64,000 bases of DNA. It comes from Locusta migratoria. Its lineage: Eukaryota > Arthropoda > Insecta > Orthoptera > Acrididae. The notes beneath the pieces were generated by a model. That model saw only the letters and a program-made list of their open reading frames with translations, did no database searches and was not told the origin of the DNA. This document shows positions 10,484 through 21,313 of the stretch, in pieces (position 1 is the first letter of the stretch; each line of letters starts with the position of its first letter). The DNA is taken from contig CM048745.1 of NCBI GenBank assembly GCA_026315105.1, forward strand, positions 151,627,823 to 151,691,822, in the 5' to 3' direction. The position numbers were made by a program, and so were the translations under genes.

Positions 10484-10906
10484 TTGTATTCGGATGTCCG
10501 AAAGAACAGACACCACACCTGCTTCGCAGCCAAATAGCATTTGCAAAAAACTTATGGGACTTAACTACGGGGTCATCAGTCCCTAAACTTACAAAGTACT
10601 TATGAACTACTTACGAACTAAGACGGCACAAATATCCATGCCCGAGGGGGGATTCGAATCCCCGACCGTAGTGGCCGTGCAGACCGTGACTGTAGCGCCT
10701 CAGTCCCCTCGGCCAACGCGGCCGGCATAGCATTTGCAAATGATTGTTAAAGGAAGGGTAGGAAGAAGGATAGGAGAGAAAGGATTGACAGTGGCCGCAT
10801 TTTCACTTGTCGCCATTGCTTAATATCGATGCCCAAATGCAGCCACTGTCAATGCTTTCTTTCCTATCCTTCTTCCTTCCCTTCCTTTAACAATAATTAG
10901 CAAATG
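10484..10906. mobile_element. Foldback element with near-perfect 70-bp arms, interrupted by a SINE
   Basis: Arms at 10731-10802 and 10835-10906 are inverted repeats (TTAAAGGAAGGG and CCCTTCCTTTAA; both carry CAGTGGC or its complement) with a loop of about 32 bases. Upstream, 10484-10533 carries ATGTCCGAAAGAACAGACAC, a phrase that recurs near 22155-22190 on the other strand. It may be this element's true left end, cut off by the SINE at 10548-10726. Confidence 0.6.
10548..10726 (-). mobile_element. SINE (A head), with 14-bp target duplication
   Basis: On the minus strand the order is type II tRNA-like head, B-box GGATTCGAATCC-like, GGGCATGGATATTTGTGCC, then the shared body ending CCCATAAG. 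It is flanked by a perfect ATAGCATTTGCAAA duplication at 10534-10547 and 10727-10740. This is proof of a retrotransposed copy, landing at the edge of the foldback arm. Confidence 0.88.
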
Positions 10907-11002
10907 TTAATATTAGCGCGTCACATTCTTGTAAATATTTAGTTTGATACTACCAAATAGCAATATATAACAGGTACCCAAAAGGGACAGAGCAAGGACA
11001 AG

Positions 11003-11175
11003 CCGAGGTGACTGAGGCGCTCCAGTCACGGTCTGCACGGCCACTACGGTCGGGGGTTCGAATCCTCTCCTCGGGCATGGATATTTGTGCCGTCCTTAGT
11101 ATTAGTCCATAACTAGTTTGTAAGTTTAGGGACTGATGACCCCGTAGTTAAGTTCCTTAAGCTATACAAACATTT
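11003..11175 (+). mobile_element. SINE (A head), with 13-bp target duplication
   Basis: The head begins CCGAGGTGACTGAGGCG, so it is slightly 5'-truncated. The body is complete to AACATTT. The flanks GAGCAAGGACAAG (10990-11002) and GAGCAAGAACAAG (11176-11188) differ by one base, so this is a fairly old insertion. Confidence 0.85.
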
Positions 11176-12417
11176 GAGCAAGAACAAGGTGAAAAGAGCT
11201 TTTGTAAGGCGATGTAGAATCCAGTCTCATACCATGGAAACATCATAGTAGGTTTGAAAATATTAGAATGTCCGGAATGCGCCAAAACAAAACTCGTGAA
11301 ACTTGACAGTACACACCGACCACGGGAACATAATCTTAAGCATTTCCTTATACACTTAAGCACATCAGGTTGCAATTCATTTCTGCTTTCAAGAAGTTTT
11401 TGGACTATCTGATTACGACTCAGCCATTGTGAACTGTATGAATGACACTGCACTGACAATTTATTATATACTGCCATTAACAGAAGCACTGATATTACTT
11501 TAAAGGTGTTCACAGCAACGTTCAGTGATTAGGAAATATGAAAGTAACAGCATTAAAAATGGCAACTCCTCGGTTTGTATGACGTCATTCCTGTGTTATT
11601 CCCTACTGGCCGCCAGGAGCGCTAGTATCGCTTCAGTTGCTATTTTTCCGTACAGAGTTTCGCGACTGTCTGTGATAGACTGTGGTTCCGCAGTGATGCA
11701 GGCCTCTGACAGAGTAACATATACAGAGAAGCAGCCCCCCCCCCCCAAACCACTGTTCTACGCTCCCCTCGTAGTTCCGTAAGATGCTAGCAGGTGTCAG
11801 GCGGTTCGTTGGCTTACAAGGGAAGGCCGCCAATTGTGAAATTCAGATTCGATTCATACTGCGCATAATGACAACTTATGGCCAGATGTGTGATTTGGCA
11901 AAGCACCAAGATGCACTTCTCAGCCGATGTCGAGAAAATAGACAATTAAAAAAAAAACCGTTGTGGTGAAACACTCTCTACGATCCCTACGATGAGTAAT
12001 ATTGTACAAAGGCGTGGCGCAGCGGTAAGCGCTCGGGTTGGTAATCCGAAGGTCGCCGGATCGAATCTCGCGGCATGAAACTTTATTATTATCTGTTTTT
12101 TGTAATTCAACGAATCAGAGTGATAGTTGTCAGAAATATGGAAAGCAGAAAGCAGCACGACATCGAGCACATCTGATAAACGATGCGTTTTTACAAGAAC
12201 AATTTTTTTTTTTTTTTTTTTTTTTTTAATTATCTGTTGGGAAACACACCTGATTGATATTCTGAAAAATTGTTCTATCGTTCGTCAGGTTTGACTTACA
12301 CTATACGTATTCGTTTCGGAATATCGTTTATACTTCTTTCGTTAACTACATGTGGTAAACATTATGAAGACAATTAATAATATTTGTGAAATACAGTTTT
12401 GATTGCGGAAAACAATG

Positions 12418-12489
12418 TTGTTCGAAGTCGCCAGTTGCATATAATAAGTTGTTCGAAAGTCGTTCGTCGTGGAAAAACTGGCGACTTCG

Positions 12490-12494
<5 letters not shown>
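12418..12494. repeat. Perfect 19-bp hairpin inside the foldback centre
   Basis: TTGTTCGAAGTCGCCAGTT at 12418-12436 is exactly complementary to 12476-12494, with a 39-base loop. It lies between the two large arms, so the locus is an inverted repeat within an inverted repeat. Confidence 0.8.
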
Positions 12495-12536
<42 letters not shown>

Positions 12537-12554
12537 GTGTGTGTGTGTGTGTGT
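12494..12554. repeat. (AT)n then (TG)n microsatellite
   Basis: About 40 bases of AT repeat followed by about 20 of TG repeat. The IYIYIY and HTHTHT ORFs here are artefacts. Confidence 0.9.
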
Positions 12555-12870
12555 ACACATTTGAATTACAAAAAAACAAATAATACAGAAAAAAAGTTGT
12601 ATGCCGCGAGATTCGATCCAGCGACCTTCGGATTACCAAACCGAGCGCTTACCGCTACGCCACGCCTCTGTACAATATTAGTAATCGTAGAGAGTATTTC
12701 ACGGCAACGGTTTTTTTTAATTGTCTATTTTCTCGACAACGGCTGAGAAGTGCATCTTGGTGCTTTGCCAAATTACACCTCTGGCCATGAGCTTTCATTA
12801 TGCGCAGTGTGAATCGAATCTGAATTTCACAATTGGCGGCCTCCCCTTGTTAGTACCGGTAGACCACACT

Positions 12871-13070
12871 AGATGTTCAAATGTTTGTATAGCTTATGGG
12901 GGCATCAGTCCCTAAACTTACAAACTACTTATGAACTAGCTAATCCTAAGGACGGCACAAATATCCATGTCCGAGGGGGGATTCGAAACCCCGACCGTAG
13001 TGGCCGTGCAGACCGTGACTGGAGCGCCTCAGTATCAGCCCCCCCCCCCCCCCCGGCCACCGCGGCCGGC
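12871..13070 (-). mobile_element. SINE (A head) with poly-C expansion in its tRNA-like head
   Basis: Starts GTTCAAATGTTTGTATAGC, the complement of the SINE 3' end, and runs to GGCCACCGCGGCCGGC. The flanks AGACCACACT (12861-12870) and AGACCAGACT (13071-13080) are a 10-bp target duplication with one mismatch. A C homopolymer at about 13039-13054 has replaced part of the head. Confidence 0.85.
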
Positions 13071-13079
13071 AGACCAGAC

Positions 13080-13640
13080 TGGAGGCACTACTGAGGGTGC
13101 CTCTCGCACGTTAGAGGGTAGCGTGGAGGGGAGGCTGAGGGGAGAGCTCGTGCCGCCTGCCACAAGGCCACGGCCACAGAATAGTGCTGTGCCACGGCTG
13201 TGTCCGTTTGAGGGGAGGTGGTGGTGGGGACAGCCGCTACCTGCCGCCTGCTCTGGCCAGTTTAAAGGGCTGCTTGTGACCGCAGCGCCATCATGGGACA
13301 TGTTACGGAACTGCTTCAGCACCCCCGCCCCGCACCCCTGAGCGTGGGACCGGGCCCTTACGGAGGTTTCCCGTCTGTATATATTTGTCTGTGGCAATGG
13401 CCTGCGCTGGTCTGGATAGGCGCCAGGCTCACAGTGGGCGCTTGGCAGCTGGGCAGGTGGCGTGATTTAGTGGCCGTGGCTGGTGCCGCCGCACTCCCTG
13501 TGGAGTGTGGGCCACACCAGAATAGACGCCGCCCGCCTTTCCGCACTCCGCTCCATTCACCTCGCCAACACTGTTTTGTTTACGTTCCGCCTGACCACCC
13601 CTCCGCCTTCGTGCTGCCGCCAGACGAATAAAACCTCACA
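13080..13640. other. GC-rich island, no exon recognised
   Basis: GC- and CpG-rich with long chance ORFs on both strands (for example 13293-13631 plus and 13035-13397 minus). None matches a protein family I know, and low codon structure argues against coding. It could be a promoter or CpG island of an unseen gene. Confidence 0.4.
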
Positions 13641-13714
13641 CACCGCACAGCGATTACACACGCTGGCTGCCACAGCCATTCAAATACGTCTAAGGCGGAA
13701 GCTTAACATTTTTT

Positions 13715-13800
13715 TTACTGGTCCGGGATTCGAACCCGGTTATCAGGCTTCTAAGGCATTTGCGTTGACCACTACGCCACTTGTGCACGACTGCGCAGAT
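13715..13800 (-). repeat. tRNA-like SINE head (D type)
   Basis: The minus-strand B-box GGGTTCGAATCCCGG and A-box-like GTGGCGTAGTGG are well spaced for a tRNA-like head. No clear body follows. Confidence 0.5.
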
Positions 13801-13845
13801 TAGCACGTCTCACGCCTGACTCAAATTCTCAAGTCATCCACACGT

Positions 13846-14037
13846 GCCGGCCGCGGTGGCCGAGGGGACTGAGGCGCTTCAGTCACGATCTGCACGGCCA
13901 CCACGGGGTTCGAATCCCCCCTCGGGCATGGATATTTGTACCGTCCTAGTTCGTAAGTAGTTCATAAGTAGTTTGTAAGTTTAGGGACTGATGACCCCGT
14001 AGTTAAGTCCCTTAAGATTTACAAACATTTGAACATT
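13846..14037 (+). mobile_element. Full-length SINE (A head), perfect 12-bp target duplication
   Basis: Begins GCCGGCCGCGGTGGCCGAGG, the canonical head start, and ends AACATT. TCATCCACACGT flanks both sides (13834-13845 and 14038-14049) without a mismatch, so this is a comparatively recent insertion and a good reference copy for the family. Confidence 0.9.
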
Positions 14038-14227
14038 TCATCCACACGTTCTGACGCACTGCTCCCTGACAATTATTACTCGCGACTCCACACCGACCCT
14101 TTTAAAGCTCTGCCTTGCCCTTTGGCTTTAATTCGTTTCGGTTGTCGAATATCGACATATTTTCCAAAAAAAAAAAAAAAAAAGTGCCACAACAATAACA
14201 TCGAGGAAGGTGATTTGGAGGCGGAGA

Positions 14228-14315
14228 GAAGCGCGCGAGTGGCCGTGAGGCAATATATAACACATTGTGCGTGGCGCCGCCGCTCGCGTCGGAGCTTCGA
14301 GTCCTCCATCGAGCA

Positions 14316-14376
<61 letters not shown>

Positions 14377-14509
14377 TCTGCCTCAGTGTTTCATTTCACA
14401 AAAAAAGAGGAGATAGGAAAAAAAATGAGAATGACCTTAGTGTGTGTATATTTAAGAACGATGACATGATCAGTTTGTTCCCTTAGGTTTACAAATATTC
14501 GAACATTTA
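14228..14509 (+). mobile_element. Diverged SINE expanded by (TG)n
   Basis: A degenerate head (GCGAGTGGCCGTGAGGCA, then GAGCTTCGAGTCCTCC) leads into GCATAGG and a (TG)n run at 14319-14375. A SINE-like 3' end (TACAAATATTCGAACATTTA) ends near 14509. The microsatellite occupies the place where other copies read GGGCATGGGTGTGTGTG. A poly-A run at 14166-14183 lies just upstream. Confidence 0.5.
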
Positions 14510-14934
14510 CCTCGACAGCGAAAGGTTGAATAAAAATTACATATTGTATTCCCCCAAGACAACTTAATTGATAGAGTTACTTAAGAGTAACTAACCTTCA
14601 TAATTATCACTGTCACTATTATCAGCTTACACCAGATGGCAGAAACTAATCACGTATCACTTCTGTTAATGTACCACTAGATCACCCTATGCAATGGACG
14701 TCATTTTGTACTGGATTTCTTACAGTGGTTTATTCTCTTTGTCAAAGAGATCGAAATCACAGGGACTGATACCCAGCTACTACACTTTATCTTCCAGTAT
14801 CTCCCATTGCCAACCTCGCAAGAAGTCCTAGACATAAGCAGCAGTGTGGTATCGTGCATTTTCACGCTGGGTGACAGCGTGATCTTGTATGAAATGTCAT
14901 TACGCAGGTCATACTGCTGTCAGGCGAAAGCGAC
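14510..14934. other. No recognisable feature
   Basis: Ordinary AT-rich sequence; no open frame or repeat that I can support. Confidence 0.45.
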
Positions 14935-15415
14935 AACCCATCACTACCACAAGATTGCCCACATCACCAGATCGCCAGCACCACCACCACTTCATCGCTC
15001 CCATCACACAGCCTACATCAGCTTAACTACACTACCCGCATCACCTTCACCACAACGTCCCCATCTCGCCTCTTTCACACAGTCTGCAACAGCACCACCA
15101 CACTGTCTGCGTCAGATTCACCACATCGCCCTCGTAACCATCATCACAAGGTCCCCATCACACACAGCCTGCATCAGCATCACCACACTCTCCACATCAG
15201 CTTCATCACATCATCCCCATCACCACATCGGCCCTATCACACAGCCTGCATCACCACCACCACCACCACCACATCGCCCCATGACCACGTCGCCACATTG
15301 CCCCATCACCACCAAACAGCTATCAACACATCACCCTCCATCACATTGCCTGCATCAGCAGCACCACATCGCCTCACCCCCATCAGCGTTACAAAAGTAT
15401 CACCACCACCGTCTG
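14935..15415 (+). repeat. Degenerate CATCACCAC-type minisatellite
   Basis: A C/A-rich stretch is built from variants of CATCACACAGCCTGCATCAGC and CACCACATCGCCC in irregular order. The ORF from 14807 to 15523 (PPPHRSHHTAYIS-like) is explained by the repeat and has no domain. The same vocabulary, reverse complemented, forms the minisatellite at 58.15-58.72 kb. Confidence 0.7.
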
Positions 15416-15589
15416 TGTGTTTTCCTTCTTATGATTGTCCTAACACATGGGCTATTCCCAAAAAACTGCTCTACCTTTGTACAGCAGGACTTAAATGGTG
15501 GATTTTTCCCCAATTTTAGCTAAGCGAGGAGGAGAGCAGCAGCCCTTCTATCAGCCAACAGCTACTTTTTTGCACGCAGCACCTGCTTT

Positions 15590-15910
15590 AAGCCAATGCA
15601 GTTACGTCAGGGATCAGCGGCGGTGGCACAAACAAGGCGGTTGTTCTCTGCAGCACAGCACACAGGGTTTCACAAGCGGCAGTGGCTGCAGCGGTCAGCT
15701 GACGCTGGCGCTGGCTGGGGTGCGACACATTTAGGTCGCCCACGGGACCCCAAAGCGACGCAGCCAGTTGCAGAGCGCCCGTGGTGCAACGCGCCTGCCT
15801 CAGGAGGTTCCGCGCATGCGCCGTGCTGCCGCGTCCCGCGACAAGTACATATCGCGCAACGCTCGCCTCTCATGGCTGTTGGCGCTTGCGACACTCGTCT
15901 GGTACCAATT
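15590..15910. other. GC-rich island, no exon recognised
   Basis: Short CpG-rich stretch with chance ORFs on both strands. No promoter motif or protein family was identified. Confidence 0.35.
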
Positions 15911-16054
15911 TAAAGCCTGTTTTCGCAGCCCGATCGGAGAACACGCACGTGTATCATTTTGGAGTCACTGCATGCAATGTGCGTCGATCACTGCCACAGA
16001 TGAGTTCAAGAGCATTCACCAATCGTGACGAAAATTTGGAAAGCGTAGGAAATA

Positions 16055-16700
16055 TTGTTCTTTTTTTTGTGGTTTTACTGCGCACAACTGCTAAGGTCAT
16101 TAGCGCCCAGACAAGAACAGAGATTCGCTAGATCTCAAAAAAATTGGTAACTGCCAGTTAGAATATCAAGAAAAGGCTAAAAACGAAAGATAAACAATGA
16201 AAAGGGTTAAATATCCTTTGATAAATTTGCCAAGTTGATAAAACGCAAAACTCGAGCAGCTGCCCGTTTGTCATCAGCTAAAATTTCCTCCAGAGTAGAC
16301 GGAAAGTGAAGGGCTACACGGAGATGATTAAAATTAACACAGGAGAGTAAAACATGTCGCACTGTCAGCAGTTGACCGCAGGAGCACAGCGGTGCAGGGT
16401 CGGCGGCTAGAAAATGACGGTGGCTGAAACGGCAGTGACCGATCCGCAACCGGGCCAGGATGACTTCCTGTCGCCGAGAGGGGCATCAGGAGGTCCTCCA
16501 AGCGGTCGAGATCGGTTTTACAGTTCTGAATTTATTGTCGTACAGTGAAAACCACGCACTGTGCCAGGAAGACACGATACTATGGCGAAGAGACCGTTGA
16601 ACATCGTCCGATGGGACGCTAAAGGTAGCCATGCGAGGCAAAAGAGCTGCTGCCTTGGCTGCTATGTCGGCGGTCAGGAAATATTGGGAGTTTAGCGTCT
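16055..16700 (-). pseudogene. LINE 3' end with terminal zinc-binding motif (R1/Jockey-like), broken
   Basis: On the minus strand the frame begins with the end of an RNase H-like region (ADIAAKAAALLP), continues through SSWHSAWFSLYDNKF, then an in-frame TGA, and resumes as RLRIGHCRFSHRHFLAADPA, with the Cys-rich motif CSCGQLLTVRHVLLSC ending near 16340. The terminal CxC...H...C motif after an R(L/I)GH.R.TH phrase is typical of the C-terminus of I/R1/Jockey-group LINEs. The element's 3' end is at the low-coordinate side, with an A-rich tail (poly-T on the plus strand) near 16057-16066. It is 5'-truncated. Confidence 0.72.
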
Positions 16701-16932
16701 CGTAGACACAGGCTTAATTACAATGGGAACAGTAGCATGTAATGGACACAAAATTAGATAGAAGTAAATCAGAGGTGTACTAGTATATTTCTTACAGGTA
16801 GGTTTGATCAACATGTATAAAAACCAGATAACAATCGAAGGGCGTGAAAGGGAAGCGTTGGTTGTAGCCTTTCCCCAATCTTAACCCTTAACAGCCCTGG
16901 CGAATGTAGATAACTTTCATTCCCTGGCGGGG

Positions 16933-17582
16933 TATTTTTGTTGTTGTTGTTGTTGTTGTTTGGGGTTTAGAGGGGACTAAACTACATGGTTATCAGTCCA
17001 CTGTTCCTTACGAAGACAAGACATCCAAGAAGGAAAAAGTAAAATATAGCTAAATACCCAGAAGAGAAGCGTAAGGGCACACAGTGCCAATGAACTTTAT
17101 ACTCTCAACAACACTGAAGTAGACGGGAATAAGAGGGACCAACTAAGCTAAAATAGAGCAGGGAACAGTGGCTGGCTGATCACAAACAAATACAAGATGA
17201 GCCAGTCACTCTGCACAGACTAAAAACTCTGAGGTAAAAACAGGGTAGAAGTAAGAAAAACATCAGAGTAAAATATGAGAGGTGGGAGCCTGAGACACGA
17301 GGCACAAGCCAACCACTAAATAGAATGATAAAATCCAGCTGCACGTATAAAACTTAAAACTCGGTCAGCCATAGAGGCATTGTCAGATAAAATCACGGCA
17401 GGCTCAGTAGGTAGATTAAAAGACTGCCGCAAGGCGGCTAAAAACGGACAGTCCGACAGGATGTGGACCACTGTCAACAAACTTCCACAACGGTAATTCG
17501 GTGGGTCCTCTTTACGTAAAAGGTAGCCATGTGTCAACCACGTATTGCCAATACGTAAGCGACACAGGACGACAGGGTATTT
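16933..17582 (-). pseudogene. Second LINE 3' end, related to the 16.06-kb copy, (CAA)n tail
   Basis: On the minus strand 17316-17580 reads LRIGNTWLTHGYLL, then a Cys-rich motif (YRCGSLLTVVHILSDCP) and a C-terminus matching in layout the copy at 16.2 kb, but diverged (ADRVLSFIRAAGFYHSI against ARVLRFINLANLSKDI). The 3' UTR runs to about 16938, where (TTG)n on the plus strand is the element's (CAA)n tail. No RT or RNase H domain remains. Two same-orientation, same-clade 3' ends within 1.5 kb suggest a shared insertion preference or an old duplication. Confidence 0.7.
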
Positions 17583-17810
17583 TTGACCCCAAATTATTGG
17601 GGTAAATGTAATTGTAAATAACTTTTTGGGTGTAAAGCATTTATTTTCTAATTAATATCAATTGTCAAGGTAAATAAATTTATTTAAACATAGAAGTAAC
17701 CACAAAGAATATGTACAAAAATATGTTGGTTACATTCTTTAAACTTGGCAGCTTTCGTAAACGCTCCCCACCATGTCACTTAGCGAATAATTATTAAAAT
17801 AAAAACTCTT

Positions 17811-18004
17811 GCCGCGGTGGAGTAACCGAGCGGTCTAAAGCGTCTCGCTGCGGAGCGCGCGGTTGCTCGCCGTGGAGGTTCGAGTCCTCCCTGGGGCATG
17901 GGTGTGTGTGTTGTCCTTAGGCTAGTTTAGTTTAAGTAGTTTGTAAGCTACGGACTGATGACCACGGAGTTTGGTCCGATAGATTTACAAACATTTGAAC
18001 ATTT
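17811..18004 (+). mobile_element. Full-length SINE (B head), perfect 10-bp target duplication
   Basis: Starts GCCGCGGTGGAGTAACCGAG, with a type II head (long variable arm), B-box GGTTCGAGTCC, GGGCATGGGTGTGTGTG, and the body ending AACATTT. AAAAACTCTT flanks both sides (17801-17810 and 18005-18014). Confidence 0.88.
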
Positions 18005-18099
18005 AAAAACTCTTGGGGGCAAATATGATCCCGCCAGTGCAGTTGAGGGTTAATCGGTACATGGTGTAAGCTGTGAAGGAAAGCAAGGAGAAATTTGCA

Positions 18100-18620
18100 G
18101 ACGGAATTGAAGTTCAGGGGGAAGAAATGAAAACTTTGCACTTCGCTGATGGCATTGTCATTCTGTCAAGAGACAGCAAATGACCTGGAAGAGCAACTGC
18201 ACGAAATGGACAGTGTCTTGAAAGGAGCATGTAACATGAACATTAACACGAGCAAAACAGGGGTAATAGAATGCAGTCTAAGAAAATCAGGCGATGCTGA
18301 AAGAATTAGGTTAGGTAACGAAACAATAAAGGTTGTAGATGAATTTTGTTACTTGGGCAGAAAAGTAACTTACGATGTAGCAGTAAAAATGACATAAAAT
18401 GCACAATGGCAATGGGAAGAAAAGCGTTCCTGAGAAATAAATTTGTTAACATCGAATACAAATGTGTTAGGAAGTCTTTACTACAGACATTTGTGTGGAG
18501 TGTTCCCTTGTACGGGAGTGAAACTTTGACAAAGCTACAAAAGTCTCCATAAAAACATTCGCATTTAATGGCTTGGTGTAGAGAAAACATTTCAAGAACT
18601 ATCAATTGGTACGTGTGAAA
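18100..18620 (+). pseudogene. LINE reverse-transcriptase C-terminal fragment (RTE-like), frameshifted
   Basis: The fragment starts with FADGIVILSRDS, a mutated FADD-type catalytic motif. It continues through LEEQLHEMDSVLKG, VDEFCYLG and NDIKCTMAMGRKAF to LLQTFVWSVPLYGSETLTKL. The YLG.K and YGSE.W blocks are hallmarks of the thumb region of insect RTE-like retrotransposons. Frame changes occur after the catalytic motif and near KVTYD, so it is dead. The 3' parts of the same kind of element are seen at 31.06 and 41.87 kb. Confidence 0.75.
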
Positions 18621-18624
18621 ACTG

Positions 18625-19035
18625 TTGCCAGAGCGGCTCACATTTTACACTTCTCACAATGGTTCCTCGCTAACACTCGGTGCTTTAACGACCTTTGGAT
18701 GATAATCTATTCATCTTATAAAATGAATGTATGTTCCCCATATCCTCGTAAACTACCGGGCCGATTTAAACCAAACTTGGTTCAATTATTCATTACCGCT
18801 ACGAAACAATCGTGGCAAAACCCACCTACGACACACAGGTTAGAATATATGAAGTCATAGTTACATGCGCAAAAATCTGTCACATCATGCAAAAATGTTC
18901 GAAGTATTCTCCTAAATTAAGGGACCTATTTCAACCAAACATGATACACACATTGTTTACTATCATGGAACAATATCTGTTGGGGTAAGAAGAGATATGT
19001 GATAAACAATGAGTGTCATAAAAAACCACCGCATC
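18625..19035. repeat. Possible decayed repeat, unclassified
   Basis: Contains CCATATCCTCGTAAACTACC, GGGCCGATTTAAACCAAACT and, 150 bases on, a second similar phrase (GACCTATTTCAACCAAACAT). The internal similarity suggests a non-coding repeat. The family is unknown. Confidence 0.3.
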
Positions 19036-19042
19036 ATGCGAT

Positions 19043-19228
19043 ACGCCGTGGCGGAGCGTATTGAGGCGCTATGTTACGATGCGCGAGGCCGTTCCCCGTC
19101 GGGGATTCGAATCTCCCCTCGGGCATGGATGTTTGTGCCGTCTTTAGTATACGCTAGTTCATAAGTAGTTTGTCAGTTTAGGGACTGCTGACCCCGCAGT
19201 TAAGTCCCACAAGCTTTACAAACTTTTG
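19043..19228 (+). mobile_element. SINE (GGCGGAGCG head variant)
   Basis: The head variant CGCCGTGGCGGAGCGTATTG resembles the one at 4808 and at 45981. It has GGGATTCGAATCTCC, GGGCATGGATGTTTGTGCC, and the shared body to AAGCTTTACAAAC. No convincing target duplication was found. Confidence 0.8.
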
Positions 19229-20285
19229 ATATATATTTTTTTTTAACTTGGCAACTTGCAACTAACTTTACACATAATTTCAAATTCTTACGAAACTTTT
19301 TCTCGCTGATAAACCCAGCAGAAGCACTTTCCTGCTATTCCTGCAGTAAAAGCATTCTGCACGACGTTAAAATTTATTTCTCCTACACTACAAACATATT
19401 CCCGAGACATTTTAAAGACAGTATATACATATACCACTGAAAGTACCTTCGAAATTTTAACACAATACGACACAGTTCACGAGATAAAAGGTCATAAACA
19501 ATTACCTGCATCAAAAACGACCCCATCACACACAAGATTGTAATTTATCTACCCTTTACTACAAATTGTATACGCAAAACATTTCGCACATAATATCCTA
19601 ATATTGCAGCGTACGTAAATGTAAATTTCTATTATTTTAGGACATATTCAGGAAATATGACATTATAAGGAGTGAGCTGTTTGTAAACGAAACAGATGCC
19701 AGATCAACGTCAAGAACGTACACTAGTTTTAAATAATTACACAGTCATCACACATTTACCGACGTGCTTTGTACCGAAGTCAGGAAACTTATTTCAATGC
19801 AGACATCGTCACTAACGTAAATATATGTAACAACGTAAAACTTTCTCCAAAAGTATCACTTATTAAGGAGTGATTCTACTCGTCTCTGTAAGATCCCTTT
19901 GAAAAGTACAGAGTTTCGCTACGGATTGTCGCACTGGACGTTTTATGACCCCATCTTCGTGCGATTTTTGAATCAGTTAACCTTCTCAGTCAGGAGTGGA
20001 GCTACTGTGCAGCTGTGTAAGATACCTGAAGTGAGTGCATTAAGTGGCAATAACTCGGTAGGTAACCCTGGAGATGCAACGGAACTCTTGAGACTGGTGC
20101 ACAGCCACACAAAACCACCTGGAGCGTAACGCACACAGCGGCAACAGGTTCGCCAACGTGCCGCTAGGGAGCGACGTTGTTAAGATAAAGAGACGACTGT
20201 TCTCTTCTCGGCCGCCAGGCATCAGCACTGGTGTCGTAACAGATAAAATCCTAGTGGTTACATTGCTCTCAGTCGACAGTAGAGA
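19229..20285. other. No recognisable feature
   Basis: AT-rich DNA apart from a slightly GC-richer patch at 20080-20230. No supported gene or repeat. Confidence 0.45.
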
Positions 20286-20470
20286 GCCGCGGTGGAGTAG
20301 CCGAGCGCTCTAAACCGTCTTGCTGCGGAGCGCGCGGTTGCTCGCCGAGGAGGTTCGAGTCCTCCCTGGGGCATGGGTGTGTTTGTCCTTAGGTTACCTC
20401 AGTTTAAGTAGTTTGTAAGCTACGGACTGATGACCACGCAGTTTGGTCCGATAGATTTACAAACATTTGA
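20286..20470 (+). mobile_element. SINE (B head)
   Basis: Nearly canonical head (GCCGCGGTGGAGTAGCCGAG), B-box GGTTCGAGTCC and body to ACAAACATTTGA. Target duplication is unclear. From 20471 to 21313 nothing is recognised. Confidence 0.85.
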
Positions 20471-21313
20471 TTTTGACAGATACTGGTAAAAAAACATCTT
20501 ACGGTTTCGGAACAAATGAAACCGTTCACTGTGAGGTACCTAAACACTGTTTCTAAACCATGAAACAGTGTGTAATAGTATTTGCCTGTTTATTGTAACA
20601 TAGTCAATGTGTTGTGTACAAGTATTGCTATAGAACCACATAGTTGGAGGCCAGAAACTGTAGGAGAAAAAATAAAGTTTTCTTCAGATGCCTTGGCAGT
20701 TATATATTTCCTACACCGACAAAATTTTACCTACCACCCCAGCACCCTCACTTGATTATGTTAGTAATATCAAAAATATCCTTGACAAGATGTTTATATT
20801 CTTCCTGCTCTCTGGTTGACAAGTTTTTGTATATAGCCTTGTCCGCTCAGTAATGTTATTCTACGTTCCTTGAGTGAAGTAATTGTCCTCGTACAACGAA
20901 GATTTCATGACAAAAATTTGCATTGTACGCGATTCGCTAATGCCAACGTAACATGATTGCCAACATTATGACGCGAGGCCGCTTGGACGGTAAGTAAAAT
21001 TTAAGCTCTGTACCAAATGCACTGCTTTCGCAATAAGTGACGTTCCTTCTTTCCCATTTGCTGAGGACTGACTTTTTTATGTCCAATATATTGGTTTTTA
21101 TCAAAGTAAATATAATTAATACATTTGGCTTTCTTCTATTCTAGTGCCTAATATTGATAGGTGTGTGCGCCTAACCTACATTTGATAATGAAAAGACGTA
21201 TTGTAACTTTTATTGACCTAACATTTCGGGAAAGGTTAAGTTTTTATACATCGTTATCGCACTGATGGGTATTTTAGTAAGGCAAATCTTATCTTAAAAT
21301 TCGAGTTTTGTTG

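Larger units (their letters stand above)
11813..12853. mobile_element. Large foldback element with tRNA-like modules in both arms
   Basis: Arms of about 290-300 bp at 11813-12111 and 12561-12853 are inverted copies at close to 90% identity by eye. Each has a tRNA-like sequence at its inner part: plus strand about 12007-12079 (GGCGCAGCGGTAAGCGC A-box-like, GGATCGAATCTC B-box-like), and its mirror on the minus strand at about 12603-12668. The centre holds poly-T (12203-12227), a perfect 19-bp hairpin (12418-12436 and 12476-12494), an (AT)n run and a (TG)n run. The acceptor stem does not pair like a functional tRNA, so these are tRNA-derived and not tRNA genes. Confidence 0.7.

Noticed and set aside
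11157..11513. Minus-strand ORF with a signal-peptide-like start (FKVISVLLLMAVYN)
   Set aside because: The apparent start is not ATG, and a stop lies a few codons upstream. The first in-frame ATG removes most of the hydrophobic segment. No family recognised.
12007..12079. tRNA gene on the plus strand
   Set aside because: A- and B-box-like parts are present but the acceptor stem does not pair, and the unit lies in the arm of a foldback with a mirrored copy. It is tRNA-derived repeat sequence.
14807..15523. 238-codon plus-strand ORF
   Set aside because: Made almost entirely of CATCACC-type repeat; no domain, and the frame is open because the repeat lacks stops.
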